Origin: Pedobacter deserti
GTDB lineage: Bacteria; Bacteroidota; Bacteroidia; Sphingobacteriales; Sphingobacteriaceae
Length of the DNA: 64,000 bases
Direction: 5' to 3'
NCBI RefSeq assembly: GCF_024436415.1
Contig: NZ_JAFMZQ010000002.1
Location: forward strand, 124,001 to 188,000
The position numbers and the translations under genes were made by a program. This document shows, in pieces, positions 47,806 to 57,090 of this stretch. Each line of letters opens with the position of its first letter. Within the stretch, counting starts at the first letter, position 1. The notes beneath the pieces are model-generated. The model was not told the DNA's origin. It searched no databases and was given only the letters and a program-made list of their open reading frames with translations.

Positions 47806-50511
47806 TTATTTGTTTTTCATGATATTGAACCTGTACTGGTAGTTGAACATAATGTACCGTCTGAGTATTTGTTGCTCATACATTACAGTTGAGTTTCCAC
47901 TCCCAAACCTGTCTACAGAAATGTTTTGATTAAGAAGGTCATATACGGACAACTTAAATTCTCCGCGATCCCTTTTTTGCGTCAATAAGGACACCGCCAG
48001 ATTTAGAATGTGGGAATCTCCTGTAAAGCCTTGTCCGATTTGAGGAGCATGACGGTACGAATAGTTTGATTCTATAACGATCTTTTTTGGTAGCCTGAAA
48101 GTTCCTGAAGCACCCAACACTTGCGTATTGTTGGTTACATCGTTGAAGTTGTTGGTGTAGGTGGTAAATGAATGATAGTTGCGGTAAGAGAGGTTAACCA
48201 GGGCCAGAGATTTATAGTTCAAGTTCAGATTCTGTGTAAAGCCAATGTTGCCGTATCGTTGCCGGGCTTCCTGGTTGTTGAGGAAAATTACCTGGTTCTC
48301 CGCATAACCACTGAGTCCGGTATTCATGGAGAACTGCCATTTCTGCGATTTCTTAAATTGCTTGTTTAGGTTAATTCCCCCGTTTATCGACGATCTGCCG
48401 TCCTTGTTTACCACAGTGGCGGTTGTGAATCCGTTCTCGTCGGTGAGCGTCTGCTGAACGAAACTATTTTCATAAAAGGTTGCGTTGGCATATCCGCTCA
48501 GTCCGAGCATTCTTGGTGTGTTGTATTTGTAGAAGTTGCCGTTCAGTCTCCGAACCCTGATTGCGCTCAATTCAGGGTTTCCGACAAATTTGTATTGTGC
48601 CGAACTTACTCTTTCCAAAGGCTGCATGTTATACAATGAGGGCAGGTCTATCCACTCTGAGTAAGAAACGGAGAAGCGATCGTAGTCGATGGTTAATGAA
48701 GGGAACCAAACCGTAAACCGTTGTCGGATATCATTCGCGGAAGCATTAAACTTGTTATTAACGTTTTGAATCTCCAAGTCGATGGCAGCCCTTATCCTAA
48801 GTTTGGGGTTAACCTGGTAGTTCAATAAAGGTTTGATGTTTTGGAAAAAGCCTGTCCGCACAAAATCATTGCTTTGGTCATCAATAAACCGGTCGTATTG
48901 TGTGGTTGAAGGGTTTAAATCATAACTTTCGACGGGTTGTGCCCAGCGGTAGTATCTGCTGTTTGTGAAAAATTCGGCTGTTAATTTTTTCGTGAGCGGC
49001 AGGTTGTACAATATGGATAGGCCCGACCATCGTGTACTGCTGCCTGATTTAACATGCCTGTCCAGCAAAAAAGGTTCGACCGTAGATGTTAATGGAGTCA
49101 GCTGACTGAAGTTGTATGCATCTGTTCCACTTCCGTCGAGCGTGAGCACATTGTTCAGCGTTAATGACCGTCCTTTTTTAAATCTTTTATAATAGTTCAG
49201 ATTGTGGGAAAAGGCATCGCTATAAGATCTGTTGTAGTTGTGCCCGTCGGTCTCGCTGATTCTGTCCACTATTGTATTAGACAGGTTCAAGAGACTCTGA
49301 TAACGACTATTTCCGGGTGAGAAGTTCATGGCGGGGCGATAGCGCAATACCGTGTTTGTGTCCGGTTTCCACTCCATCAAGCCTCCTACAACATGTGAGT
49401 ACGAGCTACGGCGGGATGCATCGGTCCGCCAGGAAGTGACTACAGTATTGTCGAGAAACTGCTCATTAAGCACCCTGGTTTCATTGGAGTGAATGGTGTT
49501 GCCAAAGAAATAGGCGAGGTTAAGTTTCAATCTGGTGCCATAGTCGTTGTTGACATTTAGTCCGCCCGAACGGACGGTCGTGAACCCGCCGCCCGGGCTT
49601 CCACCGAAGTTTCCGTTATCAACCAGATCACTTCCCGACCGGTTGAAACCGCCCATACTAAACAATTCGTCTCTGCTAAAACCGGTGCTGTTTAAATTGT
49701 TGGTGGCACCTAATACGCTAAACTGAAGTGTGTCGCGGAAACTGCTCAGTATACCGCTGGCCTCGTATCGGTCGCGCGTGCCGGCGCCGCCCGCAAATCT
49801 GCCGATAGTACTCTTCTTAACCGCACTTTTTAGTTTAAGGTTGATAATGTTCTGAAGGTTGATCTCGCTTATTCGTCGGTCGGGATCATTCTCACGATCC
49901 AGGTACACCTGTATTTTGTCTATCAGCTCTGCATCAAGGTTCTTCAGGGCCACGAGCTGGTTGGTGCCGAAAAACTCCTTGCCGTCAATTAATATTCTAC
50001 TGGTACCGCGACCGTTTACCAGTATTTCGCCGTTTTCATTTACCTGAACCCCGGGCAATAGTCGCAGCAACTCCTCCACAGCAGCGTTAGGCCGGGTCTT
50101 AAAAGCTTCTGCGTTAAACTCAATGGTGTCCTTCTTTAGCATCACCGGGGTTTGTTCACCTTTGATGACGATCTCGTCAAGGCTTCTACCGTTCAGCTTT
50201 ATGATGCCGAGGTTGAGCTCGCCTGGCTTGAGCATTAGTTCACGTCTGTATGTGTTATACCCTACATACGAAACGATAAGTTTTAACGGCCTGGTAGTGG
50301 GCAGTCTTGACAACTGGAATGTTCCGTCGTCTTTGGTAACGGTGTAAGACACTAACGAGGTGTCCCGCGCATTTACAACGGCTACGGTCGATAGTCCGAG
50401 GTTTTTGTTGGTTAAGGAATCGCTTACCACACCTTTTATAGAGGCCGTGTTTTGGGCATACGAAATGCCGCCGGCAAGGCAGAGCGAGAGCATTAAGAGG
50501 ATCTTCTTCAT
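47806..50511 (-). CDS. Outer membrane beta-barrel receptor-like protein
   Basis: The 901 aa protein has a signal peptide and a carboxypeptidase-like domain (ASIKGVVSDSLTNKNLGLS). A TonB plug (AAVEELLRLLPGVQVNENGE) and a large barrel of the OMP_b-brl_3 type follow. A Gly/Ser-rich loop (FGGSPGGGFTTV) lies near residue 300. It is a TonB-dependent receptor relative of unclear cargo and lacks SusC hallmarks. It is convergent with the DUF3863-like gene, 9 bp apart. Confidence 0.87.
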   Translation of the reverse strand: MKKILLMLSLCLAGGISYAQNTASIKGVVSDSLTNKNLGLSTVAVVNARDTSLVSYTVTKDDGTFQLSRLPTTRPLKLIVSYVGYNTYRRELMLKPGELNLGIIKLNGRSLDEIVIKGEQTPVMLKKDTIEFNAEAFKTRPNAAVEELLRLLPGVQVNENGEILVNGRGTSRILIDGKEFFGTNQLVALKNLDAELIDKIQVYLDRENDPDRRISEINLQNIINLKLKSAVKKSTIGRFAGGAGTRDRYEASGILSSFRDTLQFSVLGATNNLNSTGFSRDELFSMGGFNRSGSDLVDNGNFGGSPGGGFTTVRSGGLNVNNDYGTRLKLNLAYFFGNTIHSNETRVLNEQFLDNTVVTSWRTDASRRSSYSHVVGGLMEWKPDTNTVLRYRPAMNFSPGNSRYQSLLNLSNTIVDRISETDGHNYNRSYSDAFSHNLNYYKRFKKGRSLTLNNVLTLDGSGTDAYNFSQLTPLTSTVEPFLLDRHVKSGSSTRWSGLSILYNLPLTKKLTAEFFTNSRYYRWAQPVESYDLNPSTTQYDRFIDDQSNDFVRTGFFQNIKPLLNYQVNPKLRIRAAIDLEIQNVNNKFNASANDIRQRFTVWFPSLTIDYDRFSVSYSEWIDLPSLYNMQPLERVSSAQYKFVGNPELSAIRVRRLNGNFYKYNTPRMLGLSGYANATFYENSFVQQTLTDENGFTTATVVNKDGRSSINGGINLNKQFKKSQKWQFSMNTGLSGYAENQVIFLNNQEARQRYGNIGFTQNLNLNYKSLALVNLSYRNYHSFTTYTNNFNDVTNNTQVLGASGTFRLPKKIVIESNYSYRHAPQIGQGFTGDSHILNLAVSLLTQKRDRGEFKLSVYDLLNQNISVDRFGSGNSTVMYEQQILRRYIMFNYQYRFNIMKNK

Positions 50512-50594
50512 GAAAGCGTTGATATCTGGTTGTATTCTGGGATTAAGATAAGGATTTTCAATTAAACAGGAGTTAAGAAATATTTTGACATTTA

Positions 50595-50626
50595 TTTGCG
50601 AAACTGATTGGTTGCGTATATATTTG
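50595..50626 (+). promoter_or_regulatory. Promoter of the ArsR-SRPBCC operon
   Basis: TTTG (50595-50598) and TATATTTG (50619-50626, exact -7 consensus) are 20 bases apart. Transcription should begin near 50633, about 20 nt before the ArsR ATG at 50654. Confidence 0.75.
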
Positions 50627-50642
50627 CAACCAATCAGTTTCG
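50599..50642. promoter_or_regulatory. ArsR operator: 17-bp perfect inverted repeat over the promoter
   Basis: CGAAACTGATTGGTTGC (50599-50615) and GCAACCAATCAGTTTCG (50626-50642) are exact reverse complements around a 10-base centre. One arm fills the promoter spacer and the other covers the start site, with the -7 box between them. A dimeric repressor bound here would block RNA polymerase. The adjacent ArsR gene is the natural candidate. Confidence 0.75.
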
Positions 50643-50653
50643 TATTACAAAAA

Positions 50654-50974
50654 ATGAGAAGAGATATTTTTCAGGCCATAGCGGATCCCACCAGGAGAGC
50701 TATTCTATTGCTTCTGGCTGTACAATCCATGACACCGAACGGTCTGGCCGAACATTTTGATACAACACGGCAGGCGGTGTCTAAGCATCTCCGGGTGCTC
50801 ACAGAATGTGAGATTGTAAAGCAGCAGCAACAGGGCCGGGAAATTTATTATCATTTAGAGGCGGAAAAGATGAACGAAATAGAGCAATGGCTGGAGCGCT
50901 TCAAACAACTTTGGAGAGCGCGTTTTGATCAGCTCGACGATGTGCTGGAACAACTTAAAAAGAACAGAATATAA
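50654..50974 (+). CDS. ArsR-family winged-helix repressor
   Basis: The start at ATG 50654 gives 106 aa; the longer frame from 50585 would run through the promoter and operator. The ArsR core is clear: FQAIADPTRRAILLLL, recognition helix TRQAVSKHLRVL, and wing QQGREIYYHLE. The metal-binding ELCVCDL motif is missing, so it belongs to the SRPBCC-linked group rather than metal sensors. The SRPBCC gene starts 14 bp after it. Confidence 0.92.
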   Translation: MRRDIFQAIADPTRRAILLLLAVQSMTPNGLAEHFDTTRQAVSKHLRVLTECEIVKQQQQGREIYYHLEAEKMNEIEQWLERFKQLWRARFDQLDDVLEQLKKNRI

Positions 50975-50988
50975 AACCTGAAATCTTA

Positions 50989-51516
50989 ATGATCATGAAC
51001 AAAGCAATTCTTTTTGATTTTATTGTAGACAAGGAGGCAAAAAAAATTAATGTAAGCCGTTCCTTTAATGCACCACTTGAGCTGGTCTGGGCGGCCTGGA
51101 CCGACGCTAGCATACTAGACCTGTGGTGGGCGCCTAAACCATGGAAAACGGAGACTAAGTCGATGAACTTTCGTGAAGGCGGTCGCTGGCACTATGCCAT
51201 GGTTGGCCCCGAAGGCGAGCGACATTGGTGCCTGTTTGATTATGACGAGATCGAACCAGAGCGCCGCTACTCCGGCCAGGATTCGTTTTGCGACGAAAAT
51301 GAAGTACTTAGCACCGAAATGCCTCGGATGCGCTGGAATAATAAATTCGCGGCCAATGAGGAGGAGCGCACTATGGTTAATGTAGAAGTTAGCTTCGACA
51401 AACTGGAGGATCTCGATAAGATCATCGAGATGGGCTTTAAAGAGGGCTTTACGATGGGAATGACCAATCTCGACGAATACCTGGATGCCCGGCTTAATCG
51501 TTCTGCCGGCTCCTGA
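50989..51516 (+). CDS. SRPBCC (AHSA1-like) domain protein
   Basis: The 175 aa protein begins with NVSRSFNAPLELVWAAWTD and carries WWAPKPWKTETKSMNFREGG. These are features of the activator of Hsp90 ATPase-like START-related fold. It is the usual partner of ArsR repressors of this group and likely binds a hydrophobic ligand. An alternative ATG is at 50995. It is probably co-transcribed with the repressor. Confidence 0.9.
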   Translation: MIMNKAILFDFIVDKEAKKINVSRSFNAPLELVWAAWTDASILDLWWAPKPWKTETKSMNFREGGRWHYAMVGPEGERHWCLFDYDEIEPERRYSGQDSFCDENEVLSTEMPRMRWNNKFAANEEERTMVNVEVSFDKLEDLDKIIEMGFKEGFTMGMTNLDEYLDARLNRSAGS

Positions 51517-51581
51517 TCTGTTTATAAGGCAGCGACAAAGAAATTTTTGTGCCGCTGCCTTTTACAAAAGTTATCCTCATA

Positions 51582-52262
51582 TTATTGTATGGCCGCTACC
51601 CAATCAGAATGCTTACACATTTCGCACTCGCTTTGGTTGTATTCAGTCGTGTTTCCGCAATGCCGGCAGGCCTGGCGCTGGGGATCGTGCTCGAACTTGT
51701 CTATAAATTCCTTATCCCAGTCCGGCAATATGGTCAGTCCCGGTTCGGGTTTGTCGCTGCGTATAAGGGTGAATGTGCCCGGCGCCTCGAGGTATAACCG
51801 ACGCACCTCGCCCAGATGGCGTATTTCACTGGCGCGGAGTTGAGCAAACAAGCGTTCTCGACTTATCCTGCTGTTCTTCATATTTTCAAGGTGCATCCTG
51901 CCGTCGGCCACAAGCGTTGCGTCACTGCCCTGGGAGAACGCTTCAAAAGCTTCATTGCGTGCGGCGCGGCGGGCTATGATCCGCTGATACCAAATCAACA
52001 CAGCTGCAATGATAATTGCCGGCAAGATGCCCCGGTCCGGGTTCATAAGCGGAACGCCGATCGCTGCGGCCAGTGATACCATAGCCGCCATCTCATTACG
52101 GTTCATGTGGGCCGACATCCGTTTGCCCATCAGGCGCATAGACACCATAAGGATAACGTAAATGACCAGTGCCCTGAATATCGCTTCGGCAAAAAAGCTG
52201 TAGGGCACCTCGCCGAAAAGTATGCGGTAAATATCTGTAATGTTGATTTGATCGGGTTTCAT
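51582..52262 (-). CDS. DUF421 (YetF-like) membrane protein with C-terminal zinc ribbon
   Basis: The 226 aa protein has two or three N-terminal membrane helices (AIFRALVIYVILMVSMRLMG and following) and the DUF421 cytoplasmic domain (RISRERLFAQLRASEIRHLG). It ends with a zinc-ribbon-like tail, CRHCGN with CEMCKH (CxxC-x10-CxxC). The family has no firm function, though YetF relatives are linked to spore or envelope stress. It is the downstream member of a tandem pair. Confidence 0.88.
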   Translation of the reverse strand: MKPDQINITDIYRILFGEVPYSFFAEAIFRALVIYVILMVSMRLMGKRMSAHMNRNEMAAMVSLAAAIGVPLMNPDRGILPAIIIAAVLIWYQRIIARRAARNEAFEAFSQGSDATLVADGRMHLENMKNSRISRERLFAQLRASEIRHLGEVRRLYLEAPGTFTLIRSDKPEPGLTILPDWDKEFIDKFEHDPQRQACRHCGNTTEYNQSECEMCKHSDWVAAIQ

Positions 52263-52266
52263 GATG

Positions 52267-52956
52267 TTACTGGATAGCTGGTTGCCACTTCATTTTCTTG
52301 CAGTTGCTGCAGTGCTCGTGTTTGCCCTCGTGTTGCTCCTGAATATGTCCGCAAACCTCGCAGGCAAGCATACGCTCGGGCATGGCCAGTATGTTTTGTA
52401 CCTCCCTGTCTTCTGGCGGCAACACCGACAAGCCCGGGCGGGGTTCTCTGAATTTGTATACATTGAAGAGTCCGCATGCTTCAAGGTACAGTCGTTCCAC
52501 TTCACCCAGGTTAAATATCCCTTTATTGCGCAACACGGCATATAATTGCTGCCTTGAAATTTTCTCTTTAGTGAGGGTGTCGATCTGCAATACGCCGTCT
52601 TTTATGAGCAGGGATTCCCGGCCGTTTATCACTTCTTCTGCCTTGGCATTTTTGAAGCCAAGCAGACCGAGTCCCCGCTGAAAGGCCAGTGCACACAACA
52701 AAATAAGCAAGCCGTGCAGTATGCCCCGCTCGGGCATTTGCATGGGAACTGATACGATAGCACCGAGGGTGATCATCACGGCCATCTCCGATAGCGTAAG
52801 CTGTCCGCTCATCCGCTTGCCCATGTATCTGAGGATAAACAGCAGAAGCACATAGGTGATTACGGTCCTGATCAGTACTTCGACCAGAAAAATGGCCGGG
52901 GCGTTGCCCACAAGAATGCGGTACCAGTCGGTCCAGAGTATTTCTTCCTTTAGCAT
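52267..52956 (-). CDS. DUF421 (YetF-like) membrane protein with C-terminal zinc ribbon, paralogue
   Basis: The 229 aa protein mirrors its neighbour: membrane helices (VLIRTVITYVLLLFILRYMG), a DUF421 core (EKISRQQLYAVLRNKGIFNL) and a terminal CEVCGH/CSNCKK zinc ribbon. Both proteins end in W-x2-AIQ. The gap to the second copy is 4 bp, so they are co-transcribed and may form a heteromer. Confidence 0.88.
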   Translation of the reverse strand: MLKEEILWTDWYRILVGNAPAIFLVEVLIRTVITYVLLLFILRYMGKRMSGQLTLSEMAVMITLGAIVSVPMQMPERGILHGLLILLCALAFQRGLGLLGFKNAKAEEVINGRESLLIKDGVLQIDTLTKEKISRQQLYAVLRNKGIFNLGEVERLYLEACGLFNVYKFREPRPGLSVLPPEDREVQNILAMPERMLACEVCGHIQEQHEGKHEHCSNCKKMKWQPAIQ

Positions 52957-53107
52957 TGTGTGGCGAATTTTTATTAGTCTTTTCGGATAAGCAACAATTA
53001 AGTGGGTTGGTAGTTCTACTGTTTTGCAGGCATAAATACCTGTTTCATACGATCAGGAGCCTTGCCCGGCATGGGGTTTGAGTTTCATATTGCAGAACAG
53101 ATAGACG

Positions 53108-53593
53108 ATGATGAAGACAGTGCTAAGATTTATGATGCCCGTAATTTGTATGATGGCTATGGCTATGGGCTGCAACCAGGGCTCGCAGGACAGGGATATA
53201 AGAGGTGCTATTGCCGCCAAGACTAAAACGGACATTCATTTTGCGGGTGTGCAATACACTGTAAAGGATGGTGTAGTAACGCTTGTCGGGACCTGTCCAA
53301 CGTTAAAAGCGAAAGAGCAGGTCTTGAAGACACTTAGGGGCATCCGGGTTATCAAAGATGTTAAAGATGAACTGCGTATTGCTCCGCTTGTGCTGGATTC
53401 GACGCTGGTGTTCAGGCAGGCGGTCGACAGTGTTCTTGCGCGGTATCCTTACGTGCTGGCTAAGGTTTCTGATAGTGCTATAGCTTTGCAAGGTGAGGTG
53501 ATGTCAGGCGAATTGGCTGGGTTGGCTAAGGCGCTGAAACAGGTTAATCCTTACGGGTCCGTGGATACGACCGGGCTGCGCGCGGTTAATTAA
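53108..53593 (+). CDS. BON-domain lipoprotein
   Basis: The 161 aa protein has a lipobox region (MMAMAMGC) and two BON-like repeats, AIAAKTKTDIHFAGVQYTVKD and a second starting near AVDSVLARYPYVLAK. BON domains bind envelope surfaces in OsmY-like proteins. It sits divergent to the DUF421 pair across a 151-bp gap. Confidence 0.85.
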   Translation: MMKTVLRFMMPVICMMAMAMGCNQGSQDRDIRGAIAAKTKTDIHFAGVQYTVKDGVVTLVGTCPTLKAKEQVLKTLRGIRVIKDVKDELRIAPLVLDSTLVFRQAVDSVLARYPYVLAKVSDSAIALQGEVMSGELAGLAKALKQVNPYGSVDTTGLRAVN

Positions 53594-53599
53594 TGCTCG

Positions 53600-53791
53600 C
53601 TACGGCCGGTTCTTCTTACCCAGATCGGGAAGGTTGACAATCGTGTCTTCATCTGCCGACTCTTCAGGCATGCTTTTGTCTGTACGGCCTTTGTCTTCGT
53701 CGTACGTAAACCCTGAGCCGCGTACGGTTTCCGCATCTTTTTGAGGTTCTCTGGGCTTGTCGCTGTTTCGATCTTTTTCGTTCTGATCCAT
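53600..53791 (-). CDS. Small hydrophilic hypothetical protein
   Basis: The start at ATG 53791 gives 63 aa, rich in Asp, Glu, Lys and Arg and without hydrophobic segments, so it is probably disordered. It resembles in style the polar protein at 23814-24041 but has no clear family. It is convergent with the BON gene, 6 bp apart. Confidence 0.5.
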   Translation of the reverse strand: MDQNEKDRNSDKPREPQKDAETVRGSGFTYDEDKGRTDKSMPEESADEDTIVNLPDLGKKNRP

Positions 53792-53873
53792 GATGTGTTT
53801 TTTCTTGAACAACGATTTAGCTGGTAGAATGGTTTTCTTCCATAATAATTTATATGTATGTACATATTTATCT

Positions 53874-53881
53874 TATATTTG
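53874..53881 (+). promoter_or_regulatory. -7 box of the GH92 gene
   Basis: TATATTTG exactly matches TAnnTTTG, 19 bp before the GH92 ATG. The -33 element is weak. Confidence 0.5.
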
Positions 53882-53900
53882 GTTTGCTAACCAGTATACT

Positions 53901-56900
53901 ATGAACATCACCCACCAATCGAAAGTCTTTTTTCTTTTATGTAGTTTTTTATTATGTGGCTCAATGCTGCAGGCTCAGCACACGGTATGGACCGTCGGCA
54001 AAGCCGATAACAAAGCAGATGAATTTGCCCTTGGCCCCAACCGCTACCAGCACTTTTTGGAAAGCGATTTTGGTTGGGAGGACCGTTTTTTCCTGGTAGG
54101 ACATTCCCTTGCAGCGAATGATTTTCCGTATGTACTGCCTGGTCCGCAAGACGGATGGGGAGGTACCGGTCCGACAGCCGGGCTGCGCACACATCAGGCT
54201 AATATTCTGTTTGGTTTGCAAAGTGTCCCGGCCGGGGGCAACTGGAACTTAACCATTGACTTGGTTAGTTACCAGGGGAGCGGCCCACCACTGTTTAAAG
54301 TGGTGGTCAACGGCCAGCCCTTCGTTCGTCAGCTCCCTAAAAAGACCTTAGACAAGTCGGTGGAGGGCGATCTAACCAATGCGAGCGAGTACAAAATAGA
54401 AATTCCCGTGTCGCCAAAGACCCTCCGAAAGGGCGGGAACGAGATCACGATGACCACGCTAAGTGGCTCCTGGTTGTTGTTTGATCAGGTGAAGCTCACC
54501 GGCCCGACGGGCGTTAAGCTGATTAAGCCGGAGAAGCTATTTGTGCGAAATGTCAGGGCGGCCGATTATGAGATCTCCGAAGGTGGTCGGTCGTTGCAGC
54601 CCCTGCTGGTCGACCTGCAGCACTTGTCGGGTAAACCGCAAGTTACGGTTAAGCTGGATGGTAAAACCGTGTTCACCACGCAGCTCGATAGTGCCAGATA
54701 TGACTTTGAGGTCCCGATGCCACAGGTTAAATCGGCCAGGGAAAGCAAGTACGAGATATGGGCTGATGGCACGGTGCTGGAAAGCGGACTTGTGCGGCGG
54801 TCGCCCCAACCCATGCGTACACCTGCGGGATATGTTGATACAAAGATGGGCACTGCGCATTCCCGCTGGATGATAGCGCCAGGTCCATGGATGCCTTTCA
54901 GTATGGTTAAGCTTAGTCCCGATAACCAAAACTCGGGCTGGCAGGCGGGTTACGATCCAAGCTTCGAAAGTGTAGGGGTGTTCAGTCATATTCATGAATG
55001 GACGATGGCCGGTTTGGGTATGCTGCCGGTAAATGGTCCCTTGAAGATCAAGACAGGAGATGAGCGCAATGGCAGCGATGGGTATCGGTCACAAATAGAT
55101 AAGACGACAGAAGAGGCCCCGCTGGGGTATTATAAAGTGCTGCTGAGCGATTACCAAATTAAGGCCGAACTTACGGCTACCACACGCTGCGGTTTCCAGC
55201 GTTATACGTATCCCAAGGCGCTTGATTCCCGCGTGATGATCGATCTGCAAATTCCTTCGGAATACCCTTACCAGCTTAAGAATGTTGCCCTGAAGAAGGT
55301 GAGCGATTACCGGATTGAGGGTGTAAGCAGGCAGTTCAATAAAAGCGTGTGGTCCGACGACGCTGGCCAGGATTACAACCTGCATTTTGTGATCGAGTTC
55401 GACCGGCCGATAAAGAGGTTTGGTACCTGGGCTAACGATGTGGTGGGCGACGAAGACATCATCAATTCCGGAGATCTGGCTGATGCGGGTGCGTTCGTTG
55501 AGTTTGATACGCGCAGTAATCCTGTGGTGCAGGTCCGTACTGGTATATCGATGGTAAGCATAGCTAATGCTTCAGATAACCTCAAGAAGGAGATCAGCGT
55601 ACCTTATGGCTGGAGTTTCGAGAAGGTAAGACAGGGGCATACCGATACCTGGGATAAGCTCATGGGACGTCTTTCAATAAGCAGCAACGATAGGCGCGAA
55701 AAGATTCGTTTTTATACCAATATGTACAGGGCCCTGGCCAGTCGCAATACCTGGAGCGATCTGGACGGGAGTTGGGTAGACGCTTTCCAGAAGGTTCAGA
55801 AACTTAAAGACCCCAATGCCGTTGCGCTTGGCTGCGATGCGTTCTGGAATACGTTCTGGAACTTAAATCAGTTCTGGAACTTGGTTACGCCCGAGTGGTC
55901 GTCGAAATGGGTGAAATCACAGCTGGCCATGTATGATGCCAACGGCTGGCTGGCGAAAGGTCCGGCCGGAATGAACTATGTGCCCGTGATGGTGGCTGAG
56001 CATGAGATACCATTGATTGTGGGCGCATACCAGATGGGCATTCGTGATTACGATGCCAACAAAGCCTTGCAGGCAGCGGTGAAAATGCAGACGACCCCGG
56101 CGCAGAAGGTCGGGATGGGCTATGCGGGCAATCGCGACCTGGTTTCTTATCTGGAGCATAAGTATGTGCCGTACGATAAAGGGCGGTTTTCCAATACGCT
56201 GGAGTATGCTTACGACGATTGGACGGTATCCCAACTGGCCAGGGCGGTGGGCAACAAAGAAGTTGAAGAGGAGTTTGCACTAAGAGGTAACTACTGGAAA
56301 AATGCGATAGATAAGGAGACAGGTTATGCGCGTTTGCGCAAGGCTGATGGCAGTTGGATGCCAGATTTTGATCCTTTTAAATCCGGGGCCAACGAGCACT
56401 ATGTAGAGGGTAACGCCTGGCAGCTAACCTATTTTGTGCCTCAGGATGTGCCTGCACTGGCTAAGGAGATTGGTGAGAAACGGTTTGTCGACCGCCTCTC
56501 CTGGGGCTTTACAGAAAGCAACAAACTCAGGTTTAATGCGCCGGGCGACCAGTACTGGGACTACCCGGTGATACAGGGAAACCAGCAGTCTATGCATTTT
56601 GCTTTCTTGTTTAACTGGGTGAAGAAACCTTGGCTTACACAGCATTGGAGCAGGGCCATCATAGACCGATATTATGGCGATGGCCTGGCAAACGCTTATC
56701 TCGGCGATGAAGACCAGGGGCAAATGAGTGCATGGTTTATTATGGCCGCATTGGGCCTGTTTCAAACCGACGGCGGTTGCAGCGTAGATCCGGTTTATGA
56801 GATCGGCAGTCCGATTTTCCCTCGGGTCACCATCGATCTTGGTAAACAATACGGCCGCGGACGGACATTCACCATAGAAGCCCGGAACGCGTCGCGGGCC

Positions 56901-57038
56901 AACAAATATGTGCAAGGCGCAGTGCTCAACGGTAAGCCGCTGGACTCCTTTAAATTTCCTGCTTCGGAATTGCTGAAAGGCGGAACCCTGGTGCTTCAGA
57001 TGGGCGATAAACCGAATACCGAATGGGGCTTGCACTAA
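53901..57038 (+). CDS. GH92 alpha-mannosidase with N-terminal lyase-type carbohydrate domain
   Basis: The start at ATG 53901 (1045 aa) gives a signal peptide ending in SMLQAQ; the longer frame to 53790 lacks one. Residues about 25-220 resemble the jelly-roll C-terminal domain of rhamnogalacturonan lyases (HTVWTVGKADNKADEFALG). The GH92 module follows, with the motifs DAFWNTFWNLNQFWNLVTPE, EGNAWQLTYFVPQDVPAL and GDEDQGQMSAWFIMAALG. GH92 enzymes are Ca2+-dependent exo-mannosidases. The extra domain may bind the glycan. Confidence 0.92.
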   Translation: MNITHQSKVFFLLCSFLLCGSMLQAQHTVWTVGKADNKADEFALGPNRYQHFLESDFGWEDRFFLVGHSLAANDFPYVLPGPQDGWGGTGPTAGLRTHQANILFGLQSVPAGGNWNLTIDLVSYQGSGPPLFKVVVNGQPFVRQLPKKTLDKSVEGDLTNASEYKIEIPVSPKTLRKGGNEITMTTLSGSWLLFDQVKLTGPTGVKLIKPEKLFVRNVRAADYEISEGGRSLQPLLVDLQHLSGKPQVTVKLDGKTVFTTQLDSARYDFEVPMPQVKSARESKYEIWADGTVLESGLVRRSPQPMRTPAGYVDTKMGTAHSRWMIAPGPWMPFSMVKLSPDNQNSGWQAGYDPSFESVGVFSHIHEWTMAGLGMLPVNGPLKIKTGDERNGSDGYRSQIDKTTEEAPLGYYKVLLSDYQIKAELTATTRCGFQRYTYPKALDSRVMIDLQIPSEYPYQLKNVALKKVSDYRIEGVSRQFNKSVWSDDAGQDYNLHFVIEFDRPIKRFGTWANDVVGDEDIINSGDLADAGAFVEFDTRSNPVVQVRTGISMVSIANASDNLKKEISVPYGWSFEKVRQGHTDTWDKLMGRLSISSNDRREKIRFYTNMYRALASRNTWSDLDGSWVDAFQKVQKLKDPNAVALGCDAFWNTFWNLNQFWNLVTPEWSSKWVKSQLAMYDANGWLAKGPAGMNYVPVMVAEHEIPLIVGAYQMGIRDYDANKALQAAVKMQTTPAQKVGMGYAGNRDLVSYLEHKYVPYDKGRFSNTLEYAYDDWTVSQLARAVGNKEVEEEFALRGNYWKNAIDKETGYARLRKADGSWMPDFDPFKSGANEHYVEGNAWQLTYFVPQDVPALAKEIGEKRFVDRLSWGFTESNKLRFNAPGDQYWDYPVIQGNQQSMHFAFLFNWVKKPWLTQHWSRAIIDRYYGDGLANAYLGDEDQGQMSAWFIMAALGLFQTDGGCSVDPVYEIGSPIFPRVTIDLGKQYGRGRTFTIEARNASRANKYVQGAVLNGKPLDSFKFPASELLKGGTLVLQMGDKPNTEWGLH

Positions 57039-57090
57039 TCAGCTAAACATTTGTCGTATAACGCTGTTGTTATGTAAAAAACCTACAGCT

